Part shown: piece after piece, positions 55,252-64,000 of the stretch
How the letters are laid out: every line of letters begins with the position of its first letter
Position numbering within the stretch: position 1 is the stretch's first letter
Origin: Maricaulis maris
Lineage (GTDB): Bacteria; Pseudomonadota; Alphaproteobacteria; Caulobacterales; Maricaulaceae
Assembly (NCBI RefSeq): GCF_003634045.1
Contig: NZ_RBIM01000003.1
Coordinates: 412,640 to 476,639, forward strand
Length of the DNA: 64,000 nt
Direction of reading: 5' to 3'
Program-made: the position numbers and the translations under genes
Notes under the pieces: generated by a model
Databases searched by the model: none
What the model was told of the DNA's origin: nothing
The model's input: only the letters and a program-made list of their open reading frames with translations

Positions 55252-56817
55252 TTACTCGGCCGCTTGTTCCAACGGCGTCCAGCGCAGCACCGGCTGGCGG
55301 GCGGCGCGGGTTTCGTCGAGGCGTTTGGTCGGGGCGTGGACCGGGGCCGCCAGGAAGCGGGCGGTGTCACCGGCCTTGGCGGCTGTGGCGAGCGCTTCGA
55401 GGACTTCGATGAAACGGTCGAGACCGCTCATCGACTCGGTTTCGGTCGGCTCGATCAGCATGGCGCCATGGACGACCAGCGGGAAATACATGGTCATCGG
55501 ATGATAGCCCTCATCGATCATCGCCTTGGCGAAATCGAGTGTGGTGACGCCGGTATCCTTGAGGAAACGATCATCAAACAAGGCCTCGTGCATGCAGGTG
55601 CCCTCGAAGGCCACGGTCATGACATGGCTGAGGCGGGCCTGGATGTAATTGGCATTGAGGACAGCATCCTCGGCCACCTGTTTGAGACCATCCGAGCCAT
55701 GGCTCATCATGTAGGTGAGCGCGCGCGTGAACATGCCCATCTGGCCGTGGAAGGCGGCCATGCGACCGAAAGGCGCGCCTTCGGCGTCATCCATGTGCTC
55801 GACCAGGTCCCAGCCGCCCTTCTCGGTCTCGACGACGTAGGGGACGGGTGCGAACGGGGCCAGCGCATCGGACAGCACGGTCGGGCCGGAACCGGGACCA
55901 CCGCCGCCATGCGGGGTGGAGAAAGTCTTGTGCAGGTTGATATGCATGGCATCGACGCCGAGATCGCCCGGACGGACCCGGCCGACAATGGCGTTGAAAT
56001 TGGCGCCGTCGCAGTAGAAATAGCCGCCCGCCTCGTGGATCAGGTCGGCGATCTCGCGAATATCCCGCTCGAACAGGCCGCACGTGTTGGGATTGGTCAG
56101 CATGATGCCGGCGACATCATCGCCGAGCTTGGCCTTGAAGGCCTCCATGTCGACCCGGCCGGTCTTGTCCGCCGGGATCTCGTCGACCGTGAAGCCACAC
56201 TGTACGGCGGTTGCGGGGTTGGTGCCGTGGGCGCTCTCGGGAACGAGAATGCGGCGACGGCCGGTCTGGCCATCGGCGTCCAGCTTGGCGCGGATCGCCA
56301 TCATGCCGCAGAATTCACCATGCGCACCGGCTTTCGGCGACAGGGCGACGGCGGGCATGTTGGTCAGCGTCATCAGCCAATGGGCCAGCTCGCCCATCAC
56401 CTGATAGGCGCCCTGCACCGTCGAGGCCGGCTGCAGCGGGTGCACATCGGCAAAGCCGGGCATCCGCGCGACCTTCTCATTGAGACGCGGATTATGCTTC
56501 ATCGTGCACGAGCCGAGCGGGTAAAGGCCCAGATCAATGGCGTAATTCTTGCGGCTCAGACGGACGTAGTGGCGCATCGTCTCCGGCTCGGCGAGACCGG
56601 GCAGGCCGATCGCATCCTTGCGCTCGAGACCGCCCAGACGGGTCTTGAGACCCTTGGGTTCCGGCAGGTCAACGCCGCAGCGATCCAGGTCACCACGCTC
56701 GAAGATCAGCGCTTCGGCCTGGTCGAGACCGCGGCTGCCGGAGATCGTGTCAGCATACCCTCCGGTGGCGATATTCTCGGCCATGCGGGTGGGACGTCCT
56801 TGGGTGTTCATCGACAT
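55252..56817 (-). CDS. gcvPB: glycine dehydrogenase (P protein) subunit 2
   Basis: 521 residues. PLP-dependent subunit of the split P protein of the glycine cleavage system, which decarboxylates glycine and loads the aminomethyl group onto GcvH. The PLP lysine is in INLHKTFSTPHGGGGPG. Other family sites: GLYPLGSCTMKHNPR, ESAHGTNPATAVQCGF and FYCDGANFNAIVG. It ends the gcv operon and begins 2 bp after gcvPA. Confidence 0.96.
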   Translation of the reverse strand: MSMNTQGRPTRMAENIATGGYADTISGSRGLDQAEALIFERGDLDRCGVDLPEPKGLKTRLGGLERKDAIGLPGLAEPETMRHYVRLSRKNYAIDLGLYPLGSCTMKHNPRLNEKVARMPGFADVHPLQPASTVQGAYQVMGELAHWLMTLTNMPAVALSPKAGAHGEFCGMMAIRAKLDADGQTGRRRILVPESAHGTNPATAVQCGFTVDEIPADKTGRVDMEAFKAKLGDDVAGIMLTNPNTCGLFERDIREIADLIHEAGGYFYCDGANFNAIVGRVRPGDLGVDAMHINLHKTFSTPHGGGGPGSGPTVLSDALAPFAPVPYVVETEKGGWDLVEHMDDAEGAPFGRMAAFHGQMGMFTRALTYMMSHGSDGLKQVAEDAVLNANYIQARLSHVMTVAFEGTCMHEALFDDRFLKDTGVTTLDFAKAMIDEGYHPMTMYFPLVVHGAMLIEPTETESMSGLDRFIEVLEALATAAKAGDTARFLAAPVHAPTKRLDETRAARQPVLRWTPLEQAAE

Positions 56818-56819
56818 GA

Positions 56820-58163
56820 TCAGAGCACTCCCGCGAGGGCCTTGGCGAAGACGGCGATGTCTTCCGGCGTGTTGGTTTCAGTGGCCGCGACGATCAGGTA
56901 ATTCTCGAAGCGACCCGGATAGAGACGGCTGGCCGGCACACCGCCCAGCACACCAAAGCGCGCCAGTTCGTTGACGACCTGGTCGGCATTCTTCGGCAAC
57001 AGCAGGGTGAACTCGTTGAAGAAGGTCTCGTTGACCAGTTCGACACCCGGGATCGAGGCCAGCGCATCGGCCAGCTCACAGGCAGTCTCGTGATTGAGAC
57101 GGGCGAGCTGGGTCAGCCCCTTTTCGCCCAAGAGCGTCATGTGGATGGTCCAGGCCAGTGAGCACAGGCCGGCATTGGTGCAGATATTCGACGTCGCCTT
57201 GTCGCGGCGGATATGCTGCTCGCGGGTCGACAGGGTCAGCACATAGCCGCGGCGGCCATCGGCATCGATGGTCTCGCCGGCGAGGCGACCCGGCATCTGG
57301 CGGATGAAGCGGCGATCATCCTTGCAGGCAAACAGGCCGACATAGGGGCCACCGAAATTGAGGCCGACGCCGATCGACTGGCCCTCACCCACGGCAATGT
57401 CCGCACCCATATTGCCCGGCGCTTCAACCAGACCCAGCGACACGGCTTCGGTGAAGACGGCGATGACCAGCGCGCCCTTCTCGTGAGCGATGCGCGAGAC
57501 TTCGCGCAGATCGTGCAGGCGGCCGAAAATGTCCGGCGTCTGGATGACCACGCAGGCGGTGGTGTCGTCGATCTCGGCAATCACGGCATCCAGATCTGCC
57601 GGCGCCGCATCGGTGACGGTGATCGAGACGTCGGAATACTTGGCCAGCGTCTTGGACGCCTCGACATAGTGTGGGTGCACCGAACCGGCCATCACGGCCT
57701 TGTTCCGGCGCGTCACGCGGGCCGCCATCATGACCGCCTCGGCGCAGGCAGTGGAGCCGTCATACATGGAGGCATTGGCCACATCCATGCCGGTCAGGAG
57801 CGCCACCTGGGTCTGGAATTCAAACAGGGTCTGCAGCGTCCCCTGCGAGATTTCCGGCTGGTAGGGCGTGTAGGCGGTCAGGAATTCAGAACGCTGGATC
57901 AGATGATCCACGGTCGAGGGAATATGGTGCTTGTACGCCCCGGCCCCCACAAAGAAGGGCGCCTGGCTGGCGGCAATATTGCGTGCCGACATGGCCGCCA
58001 TGGCCCGCTCGACCTGCAATTCACCCTGCTTGGTCGGCAGGTCGACCAGACCGTCCAGCCGTGCCGCTTCCGGCACATCGGTGAAGAGATCATCGATGGA
58101 CGCCACGCCGATCGCATCGAGCATGGCCTTCCGGTCGGCATCTGTATGGGGGAGGTATCGCAT
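56820..58163 (-). CDS. gcvPA: glycine dehydrogenase (P protein) subunit 1
   Basis: 447 residues, the non-catalytic partner fold of the split P protein. [58 protein letters not shown] and [17 protein letters not shown] are diagnostic. Its start shares one base with the stop of the membrane-protein gene upstream, so they are translationally coupled. Confidence 0.96.
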   Translation of the reverse strand: MRYLPHTDADRKAMLDAIGVASIDDLFTDVPEAARLDGLVDLPTKQGELQVERAMAAMSARNIAASQAPFFVGAGAYKHHIPSTVDHLIQRSEFLTAYTPYQPEISQGTLQTLFEFQTQVALLTGMDVANASMYDGSTACAEAVMMAARVTRRNKAVMAGSVHPHYVEASKTLAKYSDVSITVTDAAPADLDAVIAEIDDTTACVVIQTPDIFGRLHDLREVSRIAHEKGALVIAVFTEAVSLGLVEAPGNMGADIAVGEGQSIGVGLNFGGPYVGLFACKDDRRFIRQMPGRLAGETIDADGRRGYVLTLSTREQHIRRDKATSNICTNAGLCSLAWTIHMTLLGEKGLTQLARLNHETACELADALASIPGVELVNETFFNEFTLLLPKNADQVVNELARFGVLGGVPASRLYPGRFENYLIVAATETNTPEDIAVFAKALAGVL

Positions 58164-58579
58164 CAGGTTTTCCTGCGCAGAGAGTTGAACCAGTCAAGGA
58201 TCGGCTTGTGACCGCCTAGGACGATGGTGATGGTCGTGACGGGAATGAGGATGGCGGTCGTTAGCGCGAGACCATACCAGCCAGCCTCGACTGTCATGGC
58301 CCCGAACAGATAGACGCCGACGGCAGCAGCAGCGAAGAAAGCCGTCACCACACTCAATTGGGTCGCCCGTTTGACTGCCCGGCCGGCCCGCCCGAGGCGC
58401 TCCTGTCCAAACACGTCGATCGCTGCGTTCAACACGATATAAGCCAGCATCGCCGATGCGGCGCCAGCAAAGACCAATTGGAAACGCGTTGCGTCCTCGT
58501 CCCAGATCCAGCGGATCGACAGGAAGAGCATCAATGCATAAGGCAGGACCTGCTTGCTGAACTGACGGAGCTTCCCCAT
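58163..58579 (-). CDS. membrane protein embedded in the gcv operon
   Basis: 138 residues with four predicted membrane segments ([77 protein letters not shown]) and short basic loops. It begins 11 bp after gcvH and its stop overlaps the gcvPA start by one base. I recognise no family. A transport or regulatory role in glycine metabolism is only suggested by position. Confidence 0.75.
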   Translation of the reverse strand: MGKLRQFSKQVLPYALMLFLSIRWIWDEDATRFQLVFAGAASAMLAYIVLNAAIDVFGQERLGRAGRAVKRATQLSVVTAFFAAAAVGVYLFGAMTVEAGWYGLALTTAILIPVTTITIVLGGHKPILDWFNSLRRKT

Positions 58580-58590
58580 CCAGTCATCCT

Positions 58591-58956
58591 TTACGCCGTA
58601 TGAGCGCTGTACGCGGCTTCGTCCATCAGGCCGTCGAGCTGGGCGGCGTCGGCGAGCTTGATCTTGACGAACCAGCCTTCGCCGGTGGCGTCTTCATTGA
58701 CCTTGGCCGGCTCGCCTTCGAGGGCGTCATTGATGGCGGTGATCTCGCCATCGACCGGGGCATAGACCTCGGAGGCGGCCTTCACCGATTCGACGACGGC
58801 GAACTCGTCGCCCTTGCTCAGGGTCTTGCCGACTTCCGGCAGTTCGACAAAGACGACATCGCCCAGCTGGCCAGCGGCGTAGCCAGTGATGCCGACGGTG
58901 GCGATATCGCCGTCAACGGTGATCCATTCATGGTCTTCGGTGTAACGCGTGGTCAT
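58591..58956 (-). CDS. gcvH: glycine cleavage system H protein
   Basis: 121 residues. The lipoyl-carrying shuttle between P, T and L proteins. The lipoylation lysine is in [18 protein letters not shown], and [20 protein letters not shown] and [10 protein letters not shown] are typical. It lies 35 bp after gcvT in the operon. Confidence 0.97.
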   Translation of the reverse strand: MTTRYTEDHEWITVDGDIATVGITGYAAGQLGDVVFVELPEVGKTLSKGDEFAVVESVKAASEVYAPVDGEITAINDALEGEPAKVNEDATGEGWFVKIKLADAAQLDGLMDEAAYSAHTA

Positions 58957-58991
58957 GGGTTTATCTCCTGCCCCAGAAAAATGATCGGGCC

Positions 58992-60089
58992 TCAGCCCCG
59001 ATAGAAATTCGCCGGTACGAACGGCAATTTGGTGATGGTGGCGGCGCGCGGCTTGCCGCGCACAAGAATGTCGACCTCGGTGCCCGGCGCCATGAAATCA
59101 CGATCCACATAGCCCATGGCGACCGGACCATTCACGGTCGGGCCGAAGCCGCCGGAGGTCACGATACCGATGATATTGCCGGACTTGTCGGCGATCTCGG
59201 CGCCTTCACGGGCCGGCGCACCGGTCAGCGTCAGGCCGACCCGCTTCTGGCAGGTCTTGTCCTCGATCTGCTTTGCGACCACGTCAGCGCCCGGGAAATC
59301 GCCGCGTTCGCGGCGCGATTTGGCCAAGGCCCAGATCAGGGAGGCTTCGACCGCGGTACGGTTCTCGTCCATGTCATGGCCGTAAAGGCAGAGCCCGGCT
59401 TCCAGGCGCAGGCTGTCGCGGGCGCCAAGGCCGATGGCCGCGACTTCATCCTGGGCCAGCAGCAGGCGGGCAATGCGGTCGGCATCGGCCTCGGGGATGG
59501 AAATCTCGAACCCGTCCTCGCCGGTATAGCCCGAGCGCGACATCATCACGTCGACACCGTCCAGCGTGAACACGCCGCACTGCATGAAGACCATCTTGCA
59601 GGCCTGAGGGCACAGCCGTGCCATGACGTCCTTGGCCGCTGGCCCCTGCAGCGCGAGAAGCGCGCGCTCGGGGATGCGGGTCAGTATGCCCTTGCCAGCC
59701 GTCGCCGCTTCGATATGGGCGAAATCGGCGTCCTTGGTCGCGGCGTTCACGACCAGATAGATACCATTGCCGTCCGGACGCGAGACCATCAAATCGTCGC
59801 GTATCCCGCCGCGCTCATTGGGCAGCAGGGTGTATTTCTGTTCGCCGGCACCGATCTCCGACAGGTCGCAGGTCAACAGCGCTTCCAACGCCGCCTCGTC
59901 ACCGACATAGCGCGCCTGGCCCATGTGGGAGACGTCGAACAGGCCGGCCTGCTCACGGCAATGCTTGTGCTCGCCCATGATGCCGAGCGGGTATTGGACC
60001 GGCATGTCATAGCCGGCAAAGGGCACCATCTTGCCGCCAAGCTCGACATGGAGGGCGTGGAGCGGTGTCTTGTGAAGCGTTTCGGTCAT
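58992..60089 (-). CDS. gcvT: glycine cleavage system T protein (aminomethyltransferase)
   Basis: 365 residues from the ATG at 60089 (AGGA 6 bases upstream). The longer frame that runs back into the riboswitch is not coding. It transfers the methylene group from GcvH to tetrahydrofolate, releasing ammonia. [47 protein letters not shown] and [19 protein letters not shown] are family motifs. First gene of the operon, 60 bp after the riboswitch. Confidence 0.96.
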   Translation of the reverse strand: MTETLHKTPLHALHVELGGKMVPFAGYDMPVQYPLGIMGEHKHCREQAGLFDVSHMGQARYVGDEAALEALLTCDLSEIGAGEQKYTLLPNERGGIRDDLMVSRPDGNGIYLVVNAATKDADFAHIEAATAGKGILTRIPERALLALQGPAAKDVMARLCPQACKMVFMQCGVFTLDGVDVMMSRSGYTGEDGFEISIPEADADRIARLLLAQDEVAAIGLGARDSLRLEAGLCLYGHDMDENRTAVEASLIWALAKSRRERGDFPGADVVAKQIEDKTCQKRVGLTLTGAPAREGAEIADKSGNIIGIVTSGGFGPTVNGPVAMGYVDRDFMAPGTEVDILVRGKPRAATITKLPFVPANFYRG

Positions 60090-60149
60090 CTCGGGTCCTT
60101 GCAAGGGTGCGATCCTGCACGCCCGGCAAGGCCTGCAAGCTGATCGCCC

Positions 60150-60357
60150 CCGCTGTCCCGAATACCTGAGAGATTCCGTGCGCGCCGTGGACGCCCCCCG
60201 ATCGGGACCGGCCGCACTTGCTCCGTCGGTGGGGCGAAGGCTTTGATCCCTCACCCGCTTTCCAGCGTTCTACTCTCCCGCGGTCCCTTGGCCTGAGCGT
60301 TTCCGGGGCGGTTGCGCCTTCGGCGCCGGCATATTCGCCGGTCTCTCCCGCGGGGAG
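60150..60357 (-). promoter_or_regulatory. tandem glycine riboswitch
   Basis: Read on the minus strand, two glycine aptamers lie in series before gcvT. The first has GCGGGAGAGACC, GCCGAAGGCGCAA and GCTCAGGCCAAGGGACCGC. The second has CCGACGGAGCAAG and GAATCTCTCAGGTATTCGGG followed by ACAGC. These are the conserved cores of the cooperative tandem glycine riboswitch that switches on gcv genes when glycine is plentiful. No clear terminator stem precedes gcvT, so it may act on translation. Confidence 0.9.
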
Positions 60358-60447
60358 TTTGGTCTTGCATCACCCGGTTTCAGGCGGGTTTTGCGATTGC
60401 GCCGGACTCTATGAATCCGGGACCGAGAGTCAATGTCACAAGACGGT

Positions 60448-60834
60448 TTATTCGCCCTGATGGGACAGGTGCATGCAGCGACCGAGCCCGCCCTGGAGCA
60501 GTGTGGTAAATTGGGCTTGGTCAGTTGGGGGCAAGGCTGCCGCCTCGGCTGCGGCGGTATCGCGAGCCGCCTCCCAGTCCTCGATCATGCCCTGCTCACG
60601 CACCGCGCCCTGCGAGCCCAGCGCGAAAACCCTGTAGATAGCCGGGCTGGCCGCATCGCGCAGAGCGGCATCGAAACAGGTGCAAAACTCCGTGTGATCA
60701 ACCGGTTCGCCGCCGGAATGTCCAACCTGCTGGATCCGGCAGGCCTGCTGCATCCAGACTGAATACTGCTCCGGATCATCCGGAAACTCGGTTGCTGCGA
60801 GGCCGGCGAGGCCGACAATCAGGCTGACGAACAT
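60448..60834 (-). CDS. secreted Cys-containing hypothetical protein
   Basis: 128 residues, with GGGAGGGG upstream of the ATG at 60834. A short signal sequence (FVSLIVGLAGLAATE) is followed by a small, acidic, helical domain with conserved-looking cysteines (QQACRI, FCTCFDAAL, GRCMHL) that could form two disulfides. No family recognised. It stands upstream of the gcv riboswitch on the same strand and is likely transcribed alone. Confidence 0.6.
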   Translation of the reverse strand: MFVSLIVGLAGLAATEFPDDPEQYSVWMQQACRIQQVGHSGGEPVDHTEFCTCFDAALRDAASPAIYRVFALGSQGAVREQGMIEDWEAARDTAAAEAAALPPTDQAQFTTLLQGGLGRCMHLSHQGE

Positions 60835-61281
60835 GGCATTTCCCCTCCCAGGTTGACGGGAAGTCTAGCCGATACACCCCCGCTTTCCCTCCCCTGATCG
60901 GGGGACGGGTGTGAGATCTGTCGCACGGCGATTTTTGCTTCGATTCCCATTCTTGCGCGCGCGGCCCTTCGACCTCGCGGGACAAAGGAGAGAAGGAGGC
61001 GACCGCCGGGTGAAGGGCAGCGCCAGCAGCGAATGAAACGCCGCACACCGCCCAAACGGACCAATATCTTGCGGACCACGCCCACGACCTGAAAACCGGC
61101 AGACGCTCGCCAGTGATCATGACCGCACCGCCACAATTTGCCCGACGCGAAGTTTCGACCGCTCGGGCCCACCGGCCCACCAGACACACCTATAAGGAGT
61201 CAGAATTAAAAAGAATCTTTCTGATTGCATTTTTCGCGCCTAGATTGCTAATTAGCAATGCTCGCAGATTTTGGGGGGACT
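60835..61281. other. gene-free intergenic stretch
   Basis: About 450 bp without a supported gene. It holds a palindrome TCCCCTGATCGGGGGA near 60893. Its last 100 bp are AT-rich (61190-61260, with GGAGTCAGAATTAAAAAG and CTAATTAGCAAT) and probably contain the promoter of the three-gene set that follows. Two frames crossing it on the minus strand are Arg/Gly/Pro-rich and not credible. Confidence 0.5.
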
Positions 61282-61815
61282 ATGATCATGGGGCGATCAA
61301 TTTTTGGCGGCCTGTTGGCTTGCGCGCTTGCACTCCAGGGATGCGCAACGACATCAGGGGGCGGCGGCACCGCCATGGATCGTGCGATCAGAAACTGCAT
61401 GCTTGCAGTGGGAGCCGGCGCACTTCTAGGAGCGGTTGTCGGCAATAACACAGGCAGCGGTCGCGCCGGTCGCGGGGCAACGACCGGAGCATTGATTGGT
61501 GCCGGCGCATGCACACTCCTTGTGGCTGTTGCCAATGAACAAGACCGTGCGCGAATGCGGGAACTGGAACTGGCGGCCATTCAGAGCAACTCCGCCCAGC
61601 GCGGCAACTTTGTTGGACCGCGCGGGGAAGGAATTAGCTACTCTGTTGCCCCAAGCCCAGCACCGGTTCCGGCTCCGACTGCGGAGGCTGCGAGTTATAC
61701 AGCCTGCCGATATTCGCAACAGACGTTGAGCGTTCAGGGCCGTCCAGCTGCAAGTATCGACCCTCAACTCTGGTGCCGCTTGGAAACTGGCGACTGGGAA
61801 GCGGTCACCAACTGA
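61282..61815 (+). CDS. glycine-zipper lipoprotein
   Basis: 177 residues from the ATG at 61282; the ATG two codons later (61288) has better spacing to the G-rich site. A lipobox (LALQGC) predicts lipidation. A glycine-zipper segment (AVGAGALLGAVVGNNTGSG, then GATTGALIGAGA) likely inserts in or spans a membrane. A Pro/Ala-rich linker and a small C-terminal domain with two cysteines (TACRYSQ, LWCRLE) follow. It precedes the membrane-protein gene by 77 bp and may be the outer-membrane member of this set. Confidence 0.7.
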   Translation: MIMGRSIFGGLLACALALQGCATTSGGGGTAMDRAIRNCMLAVGAGALLGAVVGNNTGSGRAGRGATTGALIGAGACTLLVAVANEQDRARMRELELAAIQSNSAQRGNFVGPRGEGISYSVAPSPAPVPAPTAEAASYTACRYSQQTLSVQGRPAASIDPQLWCRLETGDWEAVTN

Positions 61816-61892
61816 CACCCAGCCGGTTTTCTTGGACGGCGCGGGCCGTCGAGCCAATCACATCACAATTATTGAGAGCGCGAGGCCCAATA

Positions 61893-63194
61893 ATGTCAGA
61901 GCATGAACGCGAAAGCGCCATCGCGGCGTACGACGAACTCGACGTAAGCGCCGGCTCCGAACTTCGCGACGAGCTTCTACGTCACCTAGATGCGGAGGCC
62001 CAGGACGCGCGGCTGAAGCTGACGGATCCATTCGGGCCGGGCACAAGCAACCTTACCGGCGGCATGCTTGCTTGGTACCAAGGTTCTATTCGCGGACGGC
62101 GCGACGCTGCCCTTCGGGCTATTGCCGACGCCTTTCGCGACATCGCGGCCAATCGCAATGCAGGCGGTGTTTTTTTGGATCGTGACCTCCAGCAGGTCCA
62201 GATTGATCTCGCGCAGACCAAACGGGATTTGAAGCGCAGTCAACAGGACCAGCACTCGACCTTGCATAAGGCGTTGGCCGACATGGAGGCAATGGAACGC
62301 AGGCTAGAGCGCGAGTTCAACGAGCTTCGGGACAAGGAAAACAATCGGCCGCCTCGGATTTTGAACTGGGCTTTGTATGGCACTGTCCTGCTGGCAATCA
62401 GCATCTCCGAGATGATGCTCAACTTTGAAACTTTCAATTCGCTGAATTTCTTCACACCCTTTATCGCATCAGCATTCGCACTCCTGATCGGCGCCGGTCT
62501 GGCCTTTGCCGCTCACTTGCATGGCACCTTGTTCAAACAGCTCGAATACTACACGGGCGTGAAGGAACGGGACAGTAAGCGTTGGGCGGCGTGGCAGGTT
62601 TTTGGTCTCGGCACCCTCGCCCTGACGACTGTGCTAACGGCGGTTGGATATGCTCGCTCGCAGTATCTCGCCGACTATCTGACGACCAGGGAAATGCTGG
62701 GTGGCGGCGGCGATACTGACGCATTCTGGGTGATCGGCGGCTCGTTGCTGGGCAATGTCATCGTCTGGATTGTTGGCGTGATCTTCGCCTACATCCTGCA
62801 CGATCGAAATCCCGACTATCCCGAAAAAGCCGTCGAACTGAACAGGGCAACCACCAAACGCCGCCGGCTCGAAGCGCGGCTAGAAGGGCCGGTCCGGCGC
62901 GAAATCGAGCGCGCAGAAGCGGCCGCTGCCGACGCATCAGAGAAACTCAAGGCCGCTGACCGGGCCCAGCGAGGCGCGAAAGGCTATCGCGAAGCGCAAG
63001 CTTATTTGGGGCGCCTCATATCGCAGGATGGCCGGGTCATTGCGGCTCTCTCAGCTTACCGTACACAGCTGCGTTCGCAGAATAAAATAGACGGCGCGCA
63101 GGTGCTGATCCCTGCCGCAGGCAAATCGGACGAATACGATACGGCACCTCTGTCCGACTACGGACACTATGACCTGGAGCTGAAGCTCGTATGA
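61893..63194 (+). CDS. four-helix membrane protein with flanking coiled coils
   Basis: 433 residues from the ATG at 61893. Residues 1-155 are soluble, ending in a coiled coil (LQQVQIDLAQTKRDLKRSQQ, ADMEAMERRLEREFNELRD). Four membrane segments follow (ILNWALYGTVLLAISI, FIASAFALLIGAGLAFAAH, VFGLGTLALTTVLTAVGY, IGGSLLGNVIVWIVGVIFAY). A second coiled coil (RREIERAEAAAADASEKLKA) and a short tail complete it. Not a family I recognise. Its stop overlaps the next start by 4 bp (ATGA), so the two proteins are made together. Lower GC than the core genes. Confidence 0.7.
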   Translation: MSEHERESAIAAYDELDVSAGSELRDELLRHLDAEAQDARLKLTDPFGPGTSNLTGGMLAWYQGSIRGRRDAALRAIADAFRDIAANRNAGGVFLDRDLQQVQIDLAQTKRDLKRSQQDQHSTLHKALADMEAMERRLEREFNELRDKENNRPPRILNWALYGTVLLAISISEMMLNFETFNSLNFFTPFIASAFALLIGAGLAFAAHLHGTLFKQLEYYTGVKERDSKRWAAWQVFGLGTLALTTVLTAVGYARSQYLADYLTTREMLGGGGDTDAFWVIGGSLLGNVIVWIVGVIFAYILHDRNPDYPEKAVELNRATTKRRRLEARLEGPVRREIERAEAAAADASEKLKAADRAQRGAKGYREAQAYLGRLISQDGRVIAALSAYRTQLRSQNKIDGAQVLIPAAGKSDEYDTAPLSDYGHYDLELKLV

Positions 63195-64000
63195 TTCTGC
63201 TCGCGCTACTCACCGCCCTCACGGCATCCCCGATTTCCGAAGAAGCCTACTGCAATGTCGACGCTGTCGATCGCGCACTTCGGCAAACCGCAATCGTTTT
63301 GGATGAACATCATATTGTCCATGAGCAACCAGGACGGCCGAACGAGGCCAACCTGCCTTGGCGCCAGGCCATTGGAAACCTGCTGAACCTTGACGACCCG
63401 TCGATTGAATCGCGCTTCGCCCCGCGTGAACGTGTCACAATCTTCATCGCTCACCGGGACGGTTCAGGGATGAGTCGTGTCTTCTCAGGCTGCCTGCCAT
63501 TTTATTCAACGGCCGAGCAGCTAACAATCAGCGAGAACGCCGGTGCACGAAACTCGCTGAACCGCTATCTGGGCATCGGTCCAATTGCGCAGGCACAGAA
63601 TTACTATTCCCGCCATTTCAGGACGGGACTGGCCGCGGCAATGGCGCAGGCCGCACAAATTGGCACCCCGGAACCCGACAGCGTCGGAATCCAAACCGCG
63701 CTCGCTGAAAGTACACTGATTGCGTCACTGGGGCGCAGCCCGTTCCTGACGCTCAGCCAGGGCACGCCGCGTATAATCCTGTATTCGGATTTGGCACGCT
63801 TTCGATATCCTGGAGGCACTGTTTCCGAGGCAAAACAACAAGCTCGCGAGGCGGCCGAACAGATCGGTTTGGACCTTCAACGCTCTGAACTATATGTCAT
63901 CGGCCTTGGGACAGGCCGGAACGGCGACGTGGCACAGGAAGCAGCAATAAGCTTTTTCCTGACATCGCAAGCGAACCTGGTCGGCCTATCCAGTGCGCAA
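63191..64000 (+). CDS. exported protein with a vWA-like region (partial, runs off the window)
   Basis: 270 codons are visible with no stop. A short hydrophobic start (ILLALLTALTASPIS) suggests export. The middle has PRERVTIFIAHRDGSG and SGCLPFYST; later segments RIILYSDLARF and SELYVIGLGTG with intervening helices give a beta-alpha order like a von Willebrand A fold, but the DxSxS metal site is not seen in its usual place. It is translationally coupled to the membrane protein upstream. Function unknown; a partner in an envelope-spanning complex is inference. Confidence 0.65.
   Translation, partial: MILLALLTALTASPISEEAYCNVDAVDRALRQTAIVLDEHHIVHEQPGRPNEANLPWRQAIGNLLNLDDPSIESRFAPRERVTIFIAHRDGSGMSRVFSGCLPFYSTAEQLTISENAGARNSLNRYLGIGPIAQAQNYYSRHFRTGLAAAMAQAAQIGTPEPDSVGIQTALAESTLIASLGRSPFLTLSQGTPRIILYSDLARFRYPGGTVSEAKQQAREAAEQIGLDLQRSELYVIGLGTGRNGDVAQEAAISFFLTSQANLVGLSSAQ

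Noticed and set aside
60090-60254. N-terminal extension of gcvT to an upstream start
   Set aside because: It would translate part of the glycine riboswitch; the ATG at 60089 has a Shine-Dalgarno and matches the family start.
60776-61189. Two overlapping minus-strand frames before the lipoprotein gene
   Set aside because: Arg/Gly/Pro-rich, no start signal and no family likeness; the second half of the gap looks like promoter DNA.

Overview
The window is high-GC DNA of an alphaproteobacterium of the Caulobacter/Maricaulis/Hyphomonas type. The evidence is a CcrM-type GANTC methylase with a CtrA-like box and clustered GANTC sites upstream, an F0 ATP-synthase operon of the atpI-atpB-atpE-atpF'-atpF form without the F1 genes, an alphaproteobacterial LexA box (GTTC-N7-GTTC), a CsgH-type curli accessory gene, and the order mutY / DUF721 / DsbA / DsbA / smc. 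No tRNA, rRNA, transposase, integrase or CRISPR array was recognised. Most of the window is core chromosome with accessory islets set into it.

Layout. 1-2805 is the 5' part of a large STAND-type NTPase gene ending in near-identical ankyrin repeats (minus strand, cut by the window edge). 3.0-6.6 kb: a DUF3775-like gene, two stand-alone receiver proteins and uvrB. 6.7-7.7 kb: a solitary MrcB_N-HNH nuclease gene of lower GC, preceded by an 11-G tract. 7.7-10.5 kb: mostly non-coding, with a three-copy 343-bp tandem repeat, dispersed palindromes and an unidentified structured region that may be an RNA gene. 10.5-13.5 kb: unknown genes, a YqaE/Pmp3 peptide and an orphan ParA ATPase with a small putative partner. 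13.6-21.5 kb: a methyltransferase, two paralogous small proteins, a Lon-N-domain protein, DUF1993, a small curli cluster (csgH, curlin, unknown secreted protein), an RsbW-like ATPase, a GST, a YciI-like protein and a cell-wall hydrolase.

21.6-36.2 kb is housekeeping: ppdK, glyS, a GFA-family gene, glyQ, a small membrane peptide, a TrmN6-like methylase with a DUF2007 gene, a polyprenyl diphosphate synthase, a coupled TPR-lipoprotein / ispE / glycosyltransferase operon, and ETF-ubiquinone oxidoreductase. 36.3-50 kb is rich in DNA repair and cell-cycle genes: a uracil-DNA glycosylase, a radical SAM gene behind a perfect LexA box, an MHYT-PAS-GGDEF-EAL protein, rnhB, ccrM, a receiver protein, mutY, the DUF721/DciA gene, two DsbA-like proteins and smc. 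50.1-52.8 kb is the F0 operon with a strong terminator, followed directly by a hipBA toxin-antitoxin pair with operator-like repeats.

55.2-60.4 kb is the glycine cleavage operon gcvT-gcvH-(membrane protein)-gcvPA-gcvPB on the minus strand, behind a tandem glycine riboswitch. 61.3-64 kb is a lower-GC, apparently accessory three-gene set: a glycine-zipper lipoprotein, a four-helix membrane protein with cytoplasmic coiled coils, and an exported protein that runs off the window. This set, the STAND-ankyrin gene, the ParA pair and the unidentified structured region are the best candidates for undescribed biology.
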